64,000 bases of DNA, from NCBI RefSeq assembly GCF_003946465.1, contig NZ_RHOL01000013.1, positions 1-64,000 of the forward strand, in the 5' to 3' direction. Positions within the stretch are counted from its first letter, which is position 1; every line of letters starts with the position of its first letter. Below the pieces are notes generated by a model, which was not told the DNA's origin, ran no database searches, and was given only the letters and a program-made list of their open reading frames with translations. Source of the stretch: Lacticaseibacillus hegangensis (lineage in GTDB: Bacteria > Bacillota > Bacilli > Lactobacillales > Lactobacillaceae). A program made the translations under genes and the position numbers. Shown here piece by piece: positions 34,847 to 43,246 of the stretch.

Positions 34847-34918
34847 GGTTCTGGGGTAGACTAAGCCTCGGAACCTTTTTATTTGGCGGAGTCGACTGCG
34901 GCCGACTCCGTTGCTTTT
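34847..34918 (+). terminator. Tandem hairpins between ndh2 and eetA
   Basis: AAGGGTTC/GGAACCTT with TTTTATTT (34847-34884), then GGAGTCG/CGACTCC with GCTTTTTG (34887-34919). Either would cut transcription between ndh2 and the eetA-eetB-dmkB group. Confidence 0.7.
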
Positions 34919-34946
34919 TGAAAAACTGACAAAGGAGGCAGCTGGT

Positions 34947-35372
34947 ATGACGCACAATAAGTATCTCAAAATGATTCGCCCAGGCGACATCATCATCATT
35001 GTGCTTCTGCTGGCCGCCTCCTTCATCCCGTATGTGGTCTTTGCCCGCCAGCAGGCCGCCCAGAGCCAACCAGGCAGCGGCCGGACGCTGACCGCCTACG
35101 TCACCCACAATGGCAAGCGCGTGTATCAGATTCAGCTCACTGGCCACCACGGCACCAGCCGTTACCACTACCAAGCAGGCAACGAATACAACGACATCGT
35201 GACGACCGGCGATCAGATCCAGATCATCGACGCCAATTGTCCAGACCAAGTCTGTGTGAAAAAAGGCAGGATTTCAAAGCCGGGTCAGACCATCGTGTGC
35301 CTACCGCACAAACTGCTGGTCGAGATCAAATCCAGCACCGGCGAGAGCGGCGGCGGGATGGTGACAGAATGA
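34947..35372 (+). CDS. eetA: EetA, membrane-anchored NusG-domain-II protein
   Basis: 141 aa. One N-terminal membrane helix (DIIIIVLLLAASFIPYVVFA) and an extracytoplasmic NusG_II domain with the paired cysteines in ANCPDQVCVKKG. EetA and EetB accept electrons from the quinone pool in the Listeria EET pathway. The start at 34947 has AAAGGAGG upstream. It is coupled to eetB by an ATGA overlap. Confidence 0.92.
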   Translation: MTHNKYLKMIRPGDIIIIVLLLAASFIPYVVFARQQAAQSQPGSGRTLTAYVTHNGKRVYQIQLTGHHGTSRYHYQAGNEYNDIVTTGDQIQIIDANCPDQVCVKKGRISKPGQTIVCLPHKLLVEIKSSTGESGGGMVTE

Positions 35373-35932
35373 AGCCGCGCGTGTATCGGCCGGCGCGCAC
35401 CCGCCAGGTCATTTACATCGCACTACTTTGCGCCCAGGGCGTCATTATTGGCCTGCTGGAGCGAATGATCCCGTTTCCGTTCGCCTTCGCCCCTGGTGCC
35501 AAGCTGGGCCTGGCCAACCTGATCACCATCGTGTCTCTGTACACCATGAGCGTGTCTGACAGCTTCTTGCTGATGCTGCTGCGCCTGCTTTTGACCACGC
35601 TGCTCGGGGGGACGCTCTCGACCTTCATGTACAGCGGCGCCGGTGCACTGCTGTCGTGGCTGGGGATGCTGCTGATCAAGCAGCTGGGTGACAAACGGGT
35701 GTCAATGATCGGCATTTCGGCAGCTGGTGGCATTTTGCACAACGTCGGCCAGCTGCTGGTCGCTAGTCTGATCGCCCAAAGCTGGACCGTGATGCTTTAC
35801 CTGCCAGTGCTGTCGTTCATGGGCATCCTGGCCGGACTGGCGGTCGGCATTGCCGCAAACTTCCTCTTTGAGCACATTGACACGCTGAAACGACTGCGCT
35901 TTGACCACACCAAAAAAAGGAGTCAATCATGA
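35369..35932 (+). CDS. eetB: EetB, Gx-transporter family membrane protein
   Basis: 187 aa with about five membrane helices. The segments PFPFAFAPGAKLGLANL and SAAGGILHNVGQLLVAS are characteristic of the Gx/HepII-like family that partners EetA. ATGA overlaps on both sides (eetA upstream, dmkB downstream) tie the three together. An earlier frame into eetA is rejected. Confidence 0.92.
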   Translation: MKPRVYRPARTRQVIYIALLCAQGVIIGLLERMIPFPFAFAPGAKLGLANLITIVSLYTMSVSDSFLLMLLRLLLTTLLGGTLSTFMYSGAGALLSWLGMLLIKQLGDKRVSMIGISAAGGILHNVGQLLVASLIAQSWTVMLYLPVLSFMGILAGLAVGIAANFLFEHIDTLKRLRFDHTKKRSQS

Positions 35933-36906
35933 AGATCCATGCCATGTGGCAGGATTACCCGGCACTTGCCCCCGACCTGACCGCCACGCTTGATTTGATC
36001 GATCAAAATATTCATCCCGATAATCCGGCCGTCGCCAAGGCCCTAGTCCAAATGATCAACGCCGGCGGCAAGCTGCTCCGCCCCGCCTACTGCCTGCTGT
36101 TCAGTCAGTTCCACGAAACGGATCACGAGAAAATTATCGCCCTGGCTGCGGCCGTCGAGACGCTGCACACGGCCACGTTGATCCACGATGATGTGATCGA
36201 CAAAGCACCGGTGCGCCGCGGGACAAAGACGATTGCTGCGCAGTTTGGCAACGACGTCGCGGTTTACGCCGGTGACTACCTCTTCGTCGTGTGCTTTCAG
36301 CTGATTGCCCATTACGCCTCTGACCTGCGCTCAGTTCAACAGGACTCTGCGTCCATGGAACGCATACTCAATGGTGAAATGGCCCAGATGGCGCGGCGCT
36401 TCAACGTGGACATGACCATTGCCGACTACACCGAGCAAGTCACAGGTAAAACTGGACAGTTATTTGCGCTGGCGGCGTTCATCGGCGCCTACGAAAGCGG
36501 TCAGTCCCTCCGCTTTGCCAAAAAATGTGAAGCCATTGGCCTGAACATCGGCATTGCCTTCCAGCTGATGGACGACATCCTGGATTACACCAGTACCGAC
36601 ACTGCCATGGGCAAGCCCGTTCACGAAGACATCCGCCAAGGCGTGTACTCGGCACCGCTGATTTTGGCGATGGCCGACCACCAGGCCGAGTTCGCCCCGC
36701 TGTTGAATAAACGTGCCGCAATGACCGACTCAGATGTGGTAAGTGTGCTAGACCTGATCACGCGCTATGACGGGGTCTCCAAGGCGCAGGCCTTGGCCGC
36801 GCAGTATACCGATAAGGCAGTGGCCGGTCTGGCCAGCCTGCCAGATCAACCGGCTCGCGCCACACTAATTCGCCTGACCAAACAGCTTTTGACTCGGCAA
36901 AGCTAA
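35929..36906 (+). CDS. dmkB: Polyprenyl diphosphate synthase (DmkB-like)
   Basis: 325-aa trans-isoprenyl diphosphate synthase. First Asp-rich motif DDVIDKAPVRRG and second DDILDY are present. In EET loci DmkB makes the long prenyl chain for demethylmenaquinone; HepT/IspB-like synthases are close relatives. Third gene of the eetA-eetB-dmkB group and followed by a strong terminator. Confidence 0.92.
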   Translation: MKIHAMWQDYPALAPDLTATLDLIDQNIHPDNPAVAKALVQMINAGGKLLRPAYCLLFSQFHETDHEKIIALAAAVETLHTATLIHDDVIDKAPVRRGTKTIAAQFGNDVAVYAGDYLFVVCFQLIAHYASDLRSVQQDSASMERILNGEMAQMARRFNVDMTIADYTEQVTGKTGQLFALAAFIGAYESGQSLRFAKKCEAIGLNIGIAFQLMDDILDYTSTDTAMGKPVHEDIRQGVYSAPLILAMADHQAEFAPLLNKRAAMTDSDVVSVLDLITRYDGVSKAQALAAQYTDKAVAGLASLPDQPARATLIRLTKQLLTRQS

Positions 36907-36932
36907 CGCCAGTCTGAGCGCCTCGCAAGCCA

Positions 36933-36982
36933 AACACCCCTTCACTGCGATTCAGTAAGATCGCCGTGAAGGGGTGTTTTTT
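36933..36982. terminator. Terminator after dmkB, convergent with the sigma-factor gene
   Basis: A 13-bp perfect stem AACACCCCTTCAC/GTGAAGGGGTGTT (36933-36945 with 36966-36978) followed by TTTTTT on the plus strand. Confidence 0.85.
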
Positions 36983-36984
36983 GG

Positions 36985-37527
36985 TCAATTCATCTGGGCC
37001 GAGAAATATTGGGTCAACTTCAGCTTACTGCGTTCGATGGCGCGCCGATAAGCTCGTCTGGTGGCCGCATCGGAGTTTTCCAGCACCATTTGCAGGCCGC
37101 GCCGCTCCAGTGGACTCAGCTGCGCCACATACTCGCCCAGCTGAGAGCGCAGGACCAAGTTATCTTCGATGCGCTGCCCAGAGGCAAAACTGGGCGGCAA
37201 AATCGCCCCGGGATTGGCCATGACCATGGCGTTCGTATCTGCCGACCGCTTCTGGGCTAAATGCTTGCGCAGCAGCGAATGAATGTGTGACAGCAGCACC
37301 ATCCGGTAAAACGGGCCAAACTTCGAGCCGGCGGTCCCGTCGTAGTGCGAGATCGCCTTGAGCATCGCAATTCTGGCTTCTTGCAGCCAGTCGTCGCGGG
37401 TGTAATCGCGAATGTAATAGGCCGTGATGACCCGCAGCACCATCGGTTTGTATTGATCGAAAACTTGCTTAAACATTTCCGAATCCGTGGCCGCACCGCG
37501 GATCATTTCCAACTCCTCAGGTGTCAT
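36985..37527 (-). CDS. ComX/SigH-like alternative sigma factor
   Basis: 180 aa. Region 2-like FDQYKPMVLRVITAYYIRDYTRDDWLQEARIAM (given here in pieces: FDQYKPMVLRV and YTRDDWLQEARIAMLKAI) and a region 4-like C-terminal helix set (LSPLERRGLQMVLE, RRAIERSKLKLTQY). It resembles the small SigH/ComX group linked to competence genes in lactobacilli. Promoter TAGGCA (37592-37587), 17 bp, TACAAT (37569-37564). In Bacillus sigH lies next to rpmG-secE-nusG; here the EET locus intervenes. Confidence 0.85.
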   Translation of the reverse strand: MTPEELEMIRGAATDSEMFKQVFDQYKPMVLRVITAYYIRDYTRDDWLQEARIAMLKAISHYDGTAGSKFGPFYRMVLLSHIHSLLRKHLAQKRSADTNAMVMANPGAILPPSFASGQRIEDNLVLRSQLGEYVAQLSPLERRGLQMVLENSDAATRRAYRRAIERSKLKLTQYFSAQMN

Positions 37528-37592
37528 ATCGACGCCTCCCCCTGATTTTTTAAAAGCGGTTTCATTGTATCAAGGCGTTAACTGATTGCCTA

Positions 37593-37859
37593 TAAAACAG
37601 GCGTTTGGCAAAGATTGTGAGAAAATGTTGCGCAAGTGTGGGCCCCATCACAACAGACTTTACTGGTTTAATTAGCCAAGCTTGCGAGCGCATTTCACAA
37701 AAACATTTTCAATTTTTACATGACCCCTGCGATAAGGTCCCAGTGCGACCAGCCACACAGGGCGTCAGGCTAGGTTTTCACGCGACGCCATCGCGAGACG
37801 GGAACAAGGCATTATTTCTTAACCCGGCTGGCAGCTGTTAAAACGCCGTGCCCAAAGCA
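37593..37859. other. Intergenic stretch without recognised features
   Basis: About 270 bp between the promoters of the divergent sigma-factor gene and the SsuC-like gene. I see no convincing gene, terminator or riboswitch here. Confidence 0.5.
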
Positions 37860-37888
37860 TTTACATTCATTTTGGGAAGGCTTAAAAT
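37860..37888 (+). promoter_or_regulatory. Promoter of the ssu-like/acyltransferase/ligase operon
   Basis: TTTACA (37860-37865), 17 bp, TAAAAT (37883-37888). It implies a leader of about 95 nt that is AT-rich and has no clear riboswitch fold. Confidence 0.65.
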
Positions 37889-37988
37889 GATTTTTATCAG
37901 TGCCTACTTAGCTAACTCTTAATATTTTCACATAATATTCAAGTTTCATCGGTAGGCTTGTTTCATCAGGCTTAAGGGGGATACACTC

Positions 37989-38804
37989 ATGGACCAAACG
38001 TCCGAGTCGTCCGCGGGAAAACCGCGGTCTTTTCATGTTAACTGGCATAATTTGCTGCCGTGGCTGATTCCGGTCATCCTGATTTTGATCTGGCAGCTGG
38101 CCGCAACGGCGGGCTGGGTCAACTCCAAGCTCCTGCCTTCGCCGCTCGCGGTGGTTCAAGACGGCGTACGCCTCTGGCAAACCGGCGAGCTGCCGAAAAA
38201 CATCAGCATCTCGCTTTACCGCGCCACCACCGGCTTTGTGATTGGGGGCCTGGCCGGCTTTGTTTTGGGCCTCGCCAATGGCTTGTCCAAGATCAGCTGG
38301 CTGCTGTTTGATTCCACCATCCAGATGCTGCGCAACATTCCTCATCTGTCCTTGATCCCGCTTGTCATCATTCTGCTGGGCATCGGGGAAACGGCCAAAA
38401 TCTCGCTGGTCACCATCGGCGTCATGTTCCCGATTTACATCAACACCTTCCACGGCATTTCCAGCGTCGATCCCAACCTAATCGAAATGGGCAAGTCGTA
38501 CGGGTTGACCAAACGTCAGCTGTTCACCAAAATCATTTTTCCTGGCGCCCTGCCGACCATCCTCGTTGGGGTGCGGTACGCCTTAGGGGTGATGTGGACG
38601 ACATTGATCGTGGCGGAAACCATTTCGTCTAACTCGGGCATTGGCTACATGGCCAGCAACGCCCAGGAATTCATGGACATGGAAACTGTCCTGCTCTGCA
38701 TCGTGATTTACGCGCTGCTGGGCAAGGTCTCGGATCTGATTGCCAAGGCGCTGGAAGATCTGTGCCTCGACTGGCAAACGAAAGGCGGTGCGGCAAATGA
38801 CTAA
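37989..38804 (+). CDS. ABC importer permease, SsuC/TauC family
   Basis: 271 aa with six membrane segments and the EAA motif (EMGKSYGLTKRQLFTKIIFPG). It belongs to the family that imports sulfonates, taurine, nitrate or pyrimidine precursors. AGGGGGATACACTC precedes the start. It overlaps the ATPase gene by 8 bp. No desulfonating enzyme lies nearby, so the substrate remains open. Confidence 0.88.
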   Translation: MDQTSESSAGKPRSFHVNWHNLLPWLIPVILILIWQLAATAGWVNSKLLPSPLAVVQDGVRLWQTGELPKNISISLYRATTGFVIGGLAGFVLGLANGLSKISWLLFDSTIQMLRNIPHLSLIPLVIILLGIGETAKISLVTIGVMFPIYINTFHGISSVDPNLIEMGKSYGLTKRQLFTKIIFPGALPTILVGVRYALGVMWTTLIVAETISSNSGIGYMASNAQEFMDMETVLLCIVIYALLGKVSDLIAKALEDLCLDWQTKGGAAND

Positions 38805-39522
38805 AGCCGTCGTCAAGCTTTCTCACATCTACAAGCAGTATGGCGATAACCATGCGCTGCGCGACGTGTCATTCGACCTGCAACCCGGCGAGTTTGTCGC
38901 CTTGGTCGGGATGTCCGGTGGCGGCAAAAGTACGCTGCTGCGCCTGATCGCCCAACTTGAGCAGCCAACCGCAGGAACCATCGAATACGCTGACGCAAAC
39001 CTGGTGACCCGCGTGATGTTTCAAGACGGCCGCCTGCTGCCATGGATGACCACGCTGAACAACGTGTCATTCGCGGCCCATGACGCCAAAGTCCAGGCCC
39101 GGGCGAAAAAAACGCTCACAGCGGTCGGCCTGGCCGGCTTTGAAGAGACCTACCCCACCGAACTGTCCGGTGGCCAAAAGCAGCGCCTGGCGCTGGCCCG
39201 CGCGCTGATGGCGGACCCGGAACTGCTACTGCTCGACGAACCGCTTGGCGCCTTGGACGCCCTGACGCGCCGCAACATGCAGAGTTTCATCACCAAAATC
39301 TGCGACGCCAGTCACCTGACCACCCTGCTCATCACCCATGACGTTGACGAAGCCGCTCGCATGGCCAACCGCGTCATCGTGGTCAAAAACGGGCGGGCCG
39401 TGTTTGAAACGCCGGGCGCCAAGGGTGAAAGCCCGGAAAGAGTGGCCCGCGTGGCCGACGAAGTCCTCAAGGTGATTCTTGCCCCAGATGATCAAGCAAA
39501 GGAAGGTGAACGGCTTGGCTGA
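38797..39522 (+). CDS. ABC importer ATPase, SsuB/TauB family
   Basis: 241 aa. Walker A GMSGGGKSTLL, Q-loop VMFQDGRLLPWMTTLNNV, signature LSGGQKQRLALARAL, Walker B LLLLDEPLGALDALTR and H-loop ITHDVDEAARMA. RLLPW after the Q-loop is typical of the nitrate/sulfonate/taurine subfamily. Start at 38797 lies within the permease end. Confidence 0.92.
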   Translation: MTKAVVKLSHIYKQYGDNHALRDVSFDLQPGEFVALVGMSGGGKSTLLRLIAQLEQPTAGTIEYADANLVTRVMFQDGRLLPWMTTLNNVSFAAHDAKVQARAKKTLTAVGLAGFEETYPTELSGGQKQRLALARALMADPELLLLDEPLGALDALTRRNMQSFITKICDASHLTTLLITHDVDEAARMANRVIVVKNGRAVFETPGAKGESPERVARVADEVLKVILAPDDQAKEGERLG

Positions 39523-40699
39523 AACGGCCCCTAAGAAAAAACGCAAATACCTGTACGAAGTTGATATCATGCGCATCATTTTCATCTTCGGGGTCCTGCT
39601 CAACCACACGACGACCGCCTTCACCCACGCGATGACCGACGCGAACGGCTGGGCGCACATGTCGCTGCTTGCGACCCACCTGCTGATCCATTTCACGCGG
39701 ATGGGTTTCATGTTCATCACCGGATTGGTGTTGACGCTCAACTACTATCACCGCAATGACTGGCCAACATTTTTCAAGAAGCGCTTTGCCGGCTCTGGCT
39801 GGCCGTACCTGCTGTGGAACATCATCCTGCTGGTCGCCAGCTGCCTGCTCGGCCTGCCGCCCTTCACCTGGCAGACCTTCTGGCCGACGCTGACCTCGGC
39901 CATTCTGCATGGTGACCAGTTCTATCTGTACTACATCGTGGTCACCTTACAGCTCTATGTGCTGTTCCCCTTCATGGTGATGCTGTTTAAAAAGGTCAAA
40001 AACCACAACGCGATTCTCGCCGTCTCCGCACTGCTGCAGCTGGCCATTGTCGCGTTCATCAAGTATCGCTACCAGTTCATGGACCGCTCCGCTTTGCCTT
40101 GGTGGGTGGCGTCCTACGGCATCAACGTGTTCACCTACCAGTTCTACTTCATCTTCGGGACTTATGTCTCGCTGCACTATAACGCCGTGCTCGCGTGGCT
40201 GCGCAAGTGGCACCGCTGGGTCATCGGCATCACGATTGCCATGTCCTTTGGCACTGTGCCGTACTACTTCTGGAACCGAAACATGCTGGGTTTTGCGCAC
40301 AGCTATGCCGTGTCGCCGCACCAACCTTACATGTTTGTTTACGACACCTTCATGATCCTGACGGTATTCTTCATCGGGTTGAAGTACGCAGACTGGCGCA
40401 AGCATGGCATTCCCAAGGGCGTTGAGACCTTCGTCAAAAACGGCTCAAAAGTCTCCTTTGGGATCTATCTGGATCAGACCATTGGCCTCACGATTCTGGG
40501 GTATTTGATGCCGCTGATCCACCTGCCTGATTGGGGCTATCTGGTCATGATTCCGGTCGGCTACGCGCTGGTGCTGGGGATTTCCTTCGCCCTGGCCTGG
40601 TTCTTCTACAAGGTGCCGCCGTTTGGCATCCTGATTGGCCGGCCGCAGTGGCACATTTTGAAAAAGAATCGCAAACCTAAAGGAGCAATCGCAAAATGA
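39515..40699 (+). CDS. Acyltransferase-3 family membrane protein
   Basis: 394 aa, about ten membrane helices. The N-terminal YEVDIMRIIFIFGVLLNHTT resembles the acyltransferase-3 entry helix with the family His, and WPYLLWNIILL is also typical. TTG at 39515 is preferred, with AAAGGAAGG eight bases upstream and an 8-bp overlap with the ATPase, the same as between the two preceding genes; ATG at 39488 is an alternative. Such enzymes O-acylate sugars or envelope polymers. Its insertion inside an importer operon is unusual. ATGA overlap with the ligase gene. Confidence 0.85.
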   Translation: MAETAPKKKRKYLYEVDIMRIIFIFGVLLNHTTTAFTHAMTDANGWAHMSLLATHLLIHFTRMGFMFITGLVLTLNYYHRNDWPTFFKKRFAGSGWPYLLWNIILLVASCLLGLPPFTWQTFWPTLTSAILHGDQFYLYYIVVTLQLYVLFPFMVMLFKKVKNHNAILAVSALLQLAIVAFIKYRYQFMDRSALPWWVASYGINVFTYQFYFIFGTYVSLHYNAVLAWLRKWHRWVIGITIAMSFGTVPYYFWNRNMLGFAHSYAVSPHQPYMFVYDTFMILTVFFIGLKYADWRKHGIPKGVETFVKNGSKVSFGIYLDQTIGLTILGYLMPLIHLPDWGYLVMIPVGYALVLGISFALAWFFYKVPPFGILIGRPQWHILKKNRKPKGAIAK

Positions 40700-42225
40700 C
40701 TCGTGTCAATGACTTACTCGCACAGCAAACCCAGCGCCATGCCAAAGATCCGATCCTGAAGGACCTTTCCTTAGCCCGCTGGTTCACCGGCGCGGACTTA
40801 GATCAAGATATTCAAACGCTGCAGCAGGCCTGGCTGGCTGCCGGGCTTGGGCGCGGCGACGTGCTGACCGTGTCGCTGGCCAACTCTGCCGCCTATTTCA
40901 CCATCGATCAGGCCGCCTGGCAAAAAGGCATCGCCGTGCACCCCTTGTCACCGACCACTCCAGTCTCTGAGCTGGTAGCCGACCAAACCAGCCACGACTA
41001 TCAGGCCATGCTCGTTGAACCGGCCATGGCCGAGCAGCTGCACGGCGCGCGCTATCGCAAAACGGTGCTGTCGCTGCTGACTTTTCCCAGCTTAGTACTG
41101 GTCACCCTGCCCGCGGAACTGCAGGACGAGCCGGATCACAGCGCGCCAAAAGAGGAAGACATCGCCTTGATCATGTCGACTTCCGGCACCACCGGCAAGC
41201 CGAAGCGCGTCGGCCTGTCGCAGCGCATTGTGTACAACGCGGCCAGCCACGACGCCCCAAGCAATCGCATGAGCGACAAGTCTGTCGCGCTCATCACCAT
41301 GCCGCTGTTTCACATCAACTCGCAGGTGATGGTCGGCCTGGCGATGCGCTACGCCGATGCCAAAATTGTCGTCGCCCCTAAATTTTCTGCCTCGCGTTAC
41401 TGGGGCTGGATGGCCCAGGACGGCGTGACCTGGACGGCGGTCGTGCCGACCATGATCTCGATTTTGCTACTCAACGACAAGGCTAACGCGGCCTACCAGG
41501 AGCTGAAAGACCAGGTGAAGCTCGAATTTGTGCGCTGCTCCTCGTTCGCGCTGCCTGAAGATCAGCTGGTGGAGTTCCAAAACCGCTTCAACACGCGCAT
41601 TATTGAGGGCTACGGCATGACCGAGGCCTCCAGTCAGTGCACCATCAACCCGTTTGACGCGCCGAAAATTGGCTCGGCCGGCAAGCCGGTCGGCACCGAC
41701 GTCGCGATCCACCACGCCGATGGCAGCTTTTCTGCCGCTCCGGGCACGGTGGGCGAAATCGCGATTCGCGGTGATCACGTCATCGATGCGTACCTTGATC
41801 CGCACCCGGACTCGTTCACAGGCGGCTGGTTCTTGACCGGTGATCTGGGTGAGTTCGACGAAGATGGTTACCTGTTCGTCAAGGGCCGCACCAAGGAAAT
41901 CATTTCCCATGGTGGTGAAAAAGTCGCTCCTGCACATGTCGAAAACGTCCTCGATGAACTGGACTTCATCGCCCAGCTCTGCGTCATCGGGACCCCCGAC
42001 AAGCTTTACGGCGAAGAAGTGACCGCAGTCGTGGTCTCCACCACGCCAGGCGCCAATGAAGACGCTCAGCGCAAGGCCCTGCTCGAATACGGGCGCACTC
42101 ACTTGGCCAAGTTTGAGGCCCCGACGCGGGTCATTTTCCTAGACGATTTTCCCCGCAACCAAACCGGCAAAGTCCTGCGCCCACAGCTGAAGCAATGGAT
42201 CGCGGAGGGCCAGCATGAAATCTAA
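40696..42225 (+). CDS. AMP-forming acyl-CoA synthetase / acid ligase
   Basis: 509 aa, ANL superfamily. P-loop-like MSTSGTTGKPKR, YGMTEASSQ, GWFLTGDLGEFDEDGYLF with KGRTKEIISHGGEK and the catalytic lysine in NQTGKVLRP are all intact. It activates a carboxylic acid as an adenylate and usually transfers it to CoA. The acid is unknown. AGGAG precedes the start; the preceding acyltransferase overlaps by 4 bp and the following binding-protein gene by 11 bp. MenE-like or fatty-acid ligase roles are possible but not supported by neighbours. Confidence 0.9.
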   Translation: MTRVNDLLAQQTQRHAKDPILKDLSLARWFTGADLDQDIQTLQQAWLAAGLGRGDVLTVSLANSAAYFTIDQAAWQKGIAVHPLSPTTPVSELVADQTSHDYQAMLVEPAMAEQLHGARYRKTVLSLLTFPSLVLVTLPAELQDEPDHSAPKEEDIALIMSTSGTTGKPKRVGLSQRIVYNAASHDAPSNRMSDKSVALITMPLFHINSQVMVGLAMRYADAKIVVAPKFSASRYWGWMAQDGVTWTAVVPTMISILLLNDKANAAYQELKDQVKLEFVRCSSFALPEDQLVEFQNRFNTRIIEGYGMTEASSQCTINPFDAPKIGSAGKPVGTDVAIHHADGSFSAAPGTVGEIAIRGDHVIDAYLDPHPDSFTGGWFLTGDLGEFDEDGYLFVKGRTKEIISHGGEKVAPAHVENVLDELDFIAQLCVIGTPDKLYGEEVTAVVVSTTPGANEDAQRKALLEYGRTHLAKFEAPTRVIFLDDFPRNQTGKVLRPQLKQWIAEGQHEI

Positions 42226-43186
42226 ACGCCTCAAAGTCAGTGCCCTGCTGGTCCTGCTGGCGGCGTGGCTGGCCATCGCCGGCTACGGCTACACGCAGAC
42301 CCGGCCCAGCAGCAGCGAGAAGAACCAGCTCACGCGCGTGGTGATCGGCTATCAAAAGGCCGACCCGGCAGACATTTCGCGCCAGCACGGCGAACTGGTC
42401 AAAAAAATGAAGAAAGCTGGCTACCAGGTCGTCTTCAAGGAATTCCAAGATGGTGCGGCCCTGATGACCGCCTTGAAGTCCGGCAACATCAACTACGCGC
42501 GCCTTGGCGACACGCCGCCGGTTGTCAACCAGGCCAACGGGCTTGACCTCGTCTACATCGGCGCCGGCGCCTCCAAGGAGTACGGCACTGGTGTCCTGGT
42601 CAAGAAGAACAGCGGCATCAACACCCTGGCTGATCTCAAGGGCAAGCGCATCGCGTACGCCAAAGGCACTGCGGCTCAGTTTGCCATCATCCAGACGCTT
42701 GCCAAAGCAGGCCTGGCGCTGAACGACGTCAAGCTTGTCAACATGGATCAAGGCGCGGCCTCAGTGGCCTTTGCCAAGGGCAGTGTGGACGCCTGGGTCA
42801 CCTGGGATCCCTACACCGCCACGGCGCAGGTCCAGCAAAACGCGAAGCTTTTGACCAACGCCAAGGGCCTGGCGAAAAACCGTGACTTTGTGGTGTCAAC
42901 GCGCAGTTACGCCACCAAGCACAAGGCCATCTCCAAGGCCTTGATCAAGTACATGGGGCAAGATATGGCCTGGGCGCGCACCCATCATACCCAGCTGATC
43001 AACATGCTGAGCAAGACGCTCAAGCTCTCCAAGCCGATCATCAAGCTCGATGTTGAGCGCCGCACCTACTCTATGACGCCGGTCACCGACGCCATCGTCC
43101 AGGAGCAGCAGAAGATTGCCGATGTCTTTTATGAACAAGGCCTGATCAAAAAGAAGATTCAGGTCAAAGACGCGCTACTGAAATAA
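42215..43186 (+). CDS. Substrate-binding protein, SsuA family
   Basis: 323 aa. An N-terminal hydrophobic segment (about residues 8-26) without lipobox cysteine suggests an uncleaved anchor or a signal peptide. The SsuA fold shows VVIGYQKADPADIS, ARLGDTPPVVNQANG, LADLKGKRIAYAKGTAAQF and DAWVTWDPYTA, as in aliphatic sulfonate-binding proteins. GGAGGGCC upstream lies in the ligase gene. Last gene of the operon. Confidence 0.9.
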   Translation: MKSKRLKVSALLVLLAAWLAIAGYGYTQTRPSSSEKNQLTRVVIGYQKADPADISRQHGELVKKMKKAGYQVVFKEFQDGAALMTALKSGNINYARLGDTPPVVNQANGLDLVYIGAGASKEYGTGVLVKKNSGINTLADLKGKRIAYAKGTAAQFAIIQTLAKAGLALNDVKLVNMDQGAASVAFAKGSVDAWVTWDPYTATAQVQQNAKLLTNAKGLAKNRDFVVSTRSYATKHKAISKALIKYMGQDMAWARTHHTQLINMLSKTLKLSKPIIKLDVERRTYSMTPVTDAIVQEQQKIADVFYEQGLIKKKIQVKDALLK

Positions 43187-43204
43187 CGCCCGCAAAATTG
43201 AAGC

Positions 43205-43246
43205 AAAATGACGTCGCCTCGCGATTGCGAGGCGACGTCATTTTTA
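43205..43246. terminator. Strong bidirectional terminator
   Basis: Perfect 15-bp stem ATGACGTCGCCTCGC/GCGAGGCGACGTCAT (43208-43222 with 43227-43241), with A and T runs on the two sides. Serves the ssu-like operon and the convergent rae1. Confidence 0.9.

Noticed and set aside
37605-37841. 78-codon plus-strand open frame upstream of the SsuC-like gene
   Set aside because: No ribosome binding site, low-complexity Cys/Pro-rich translation and it runs into the operon promoter.
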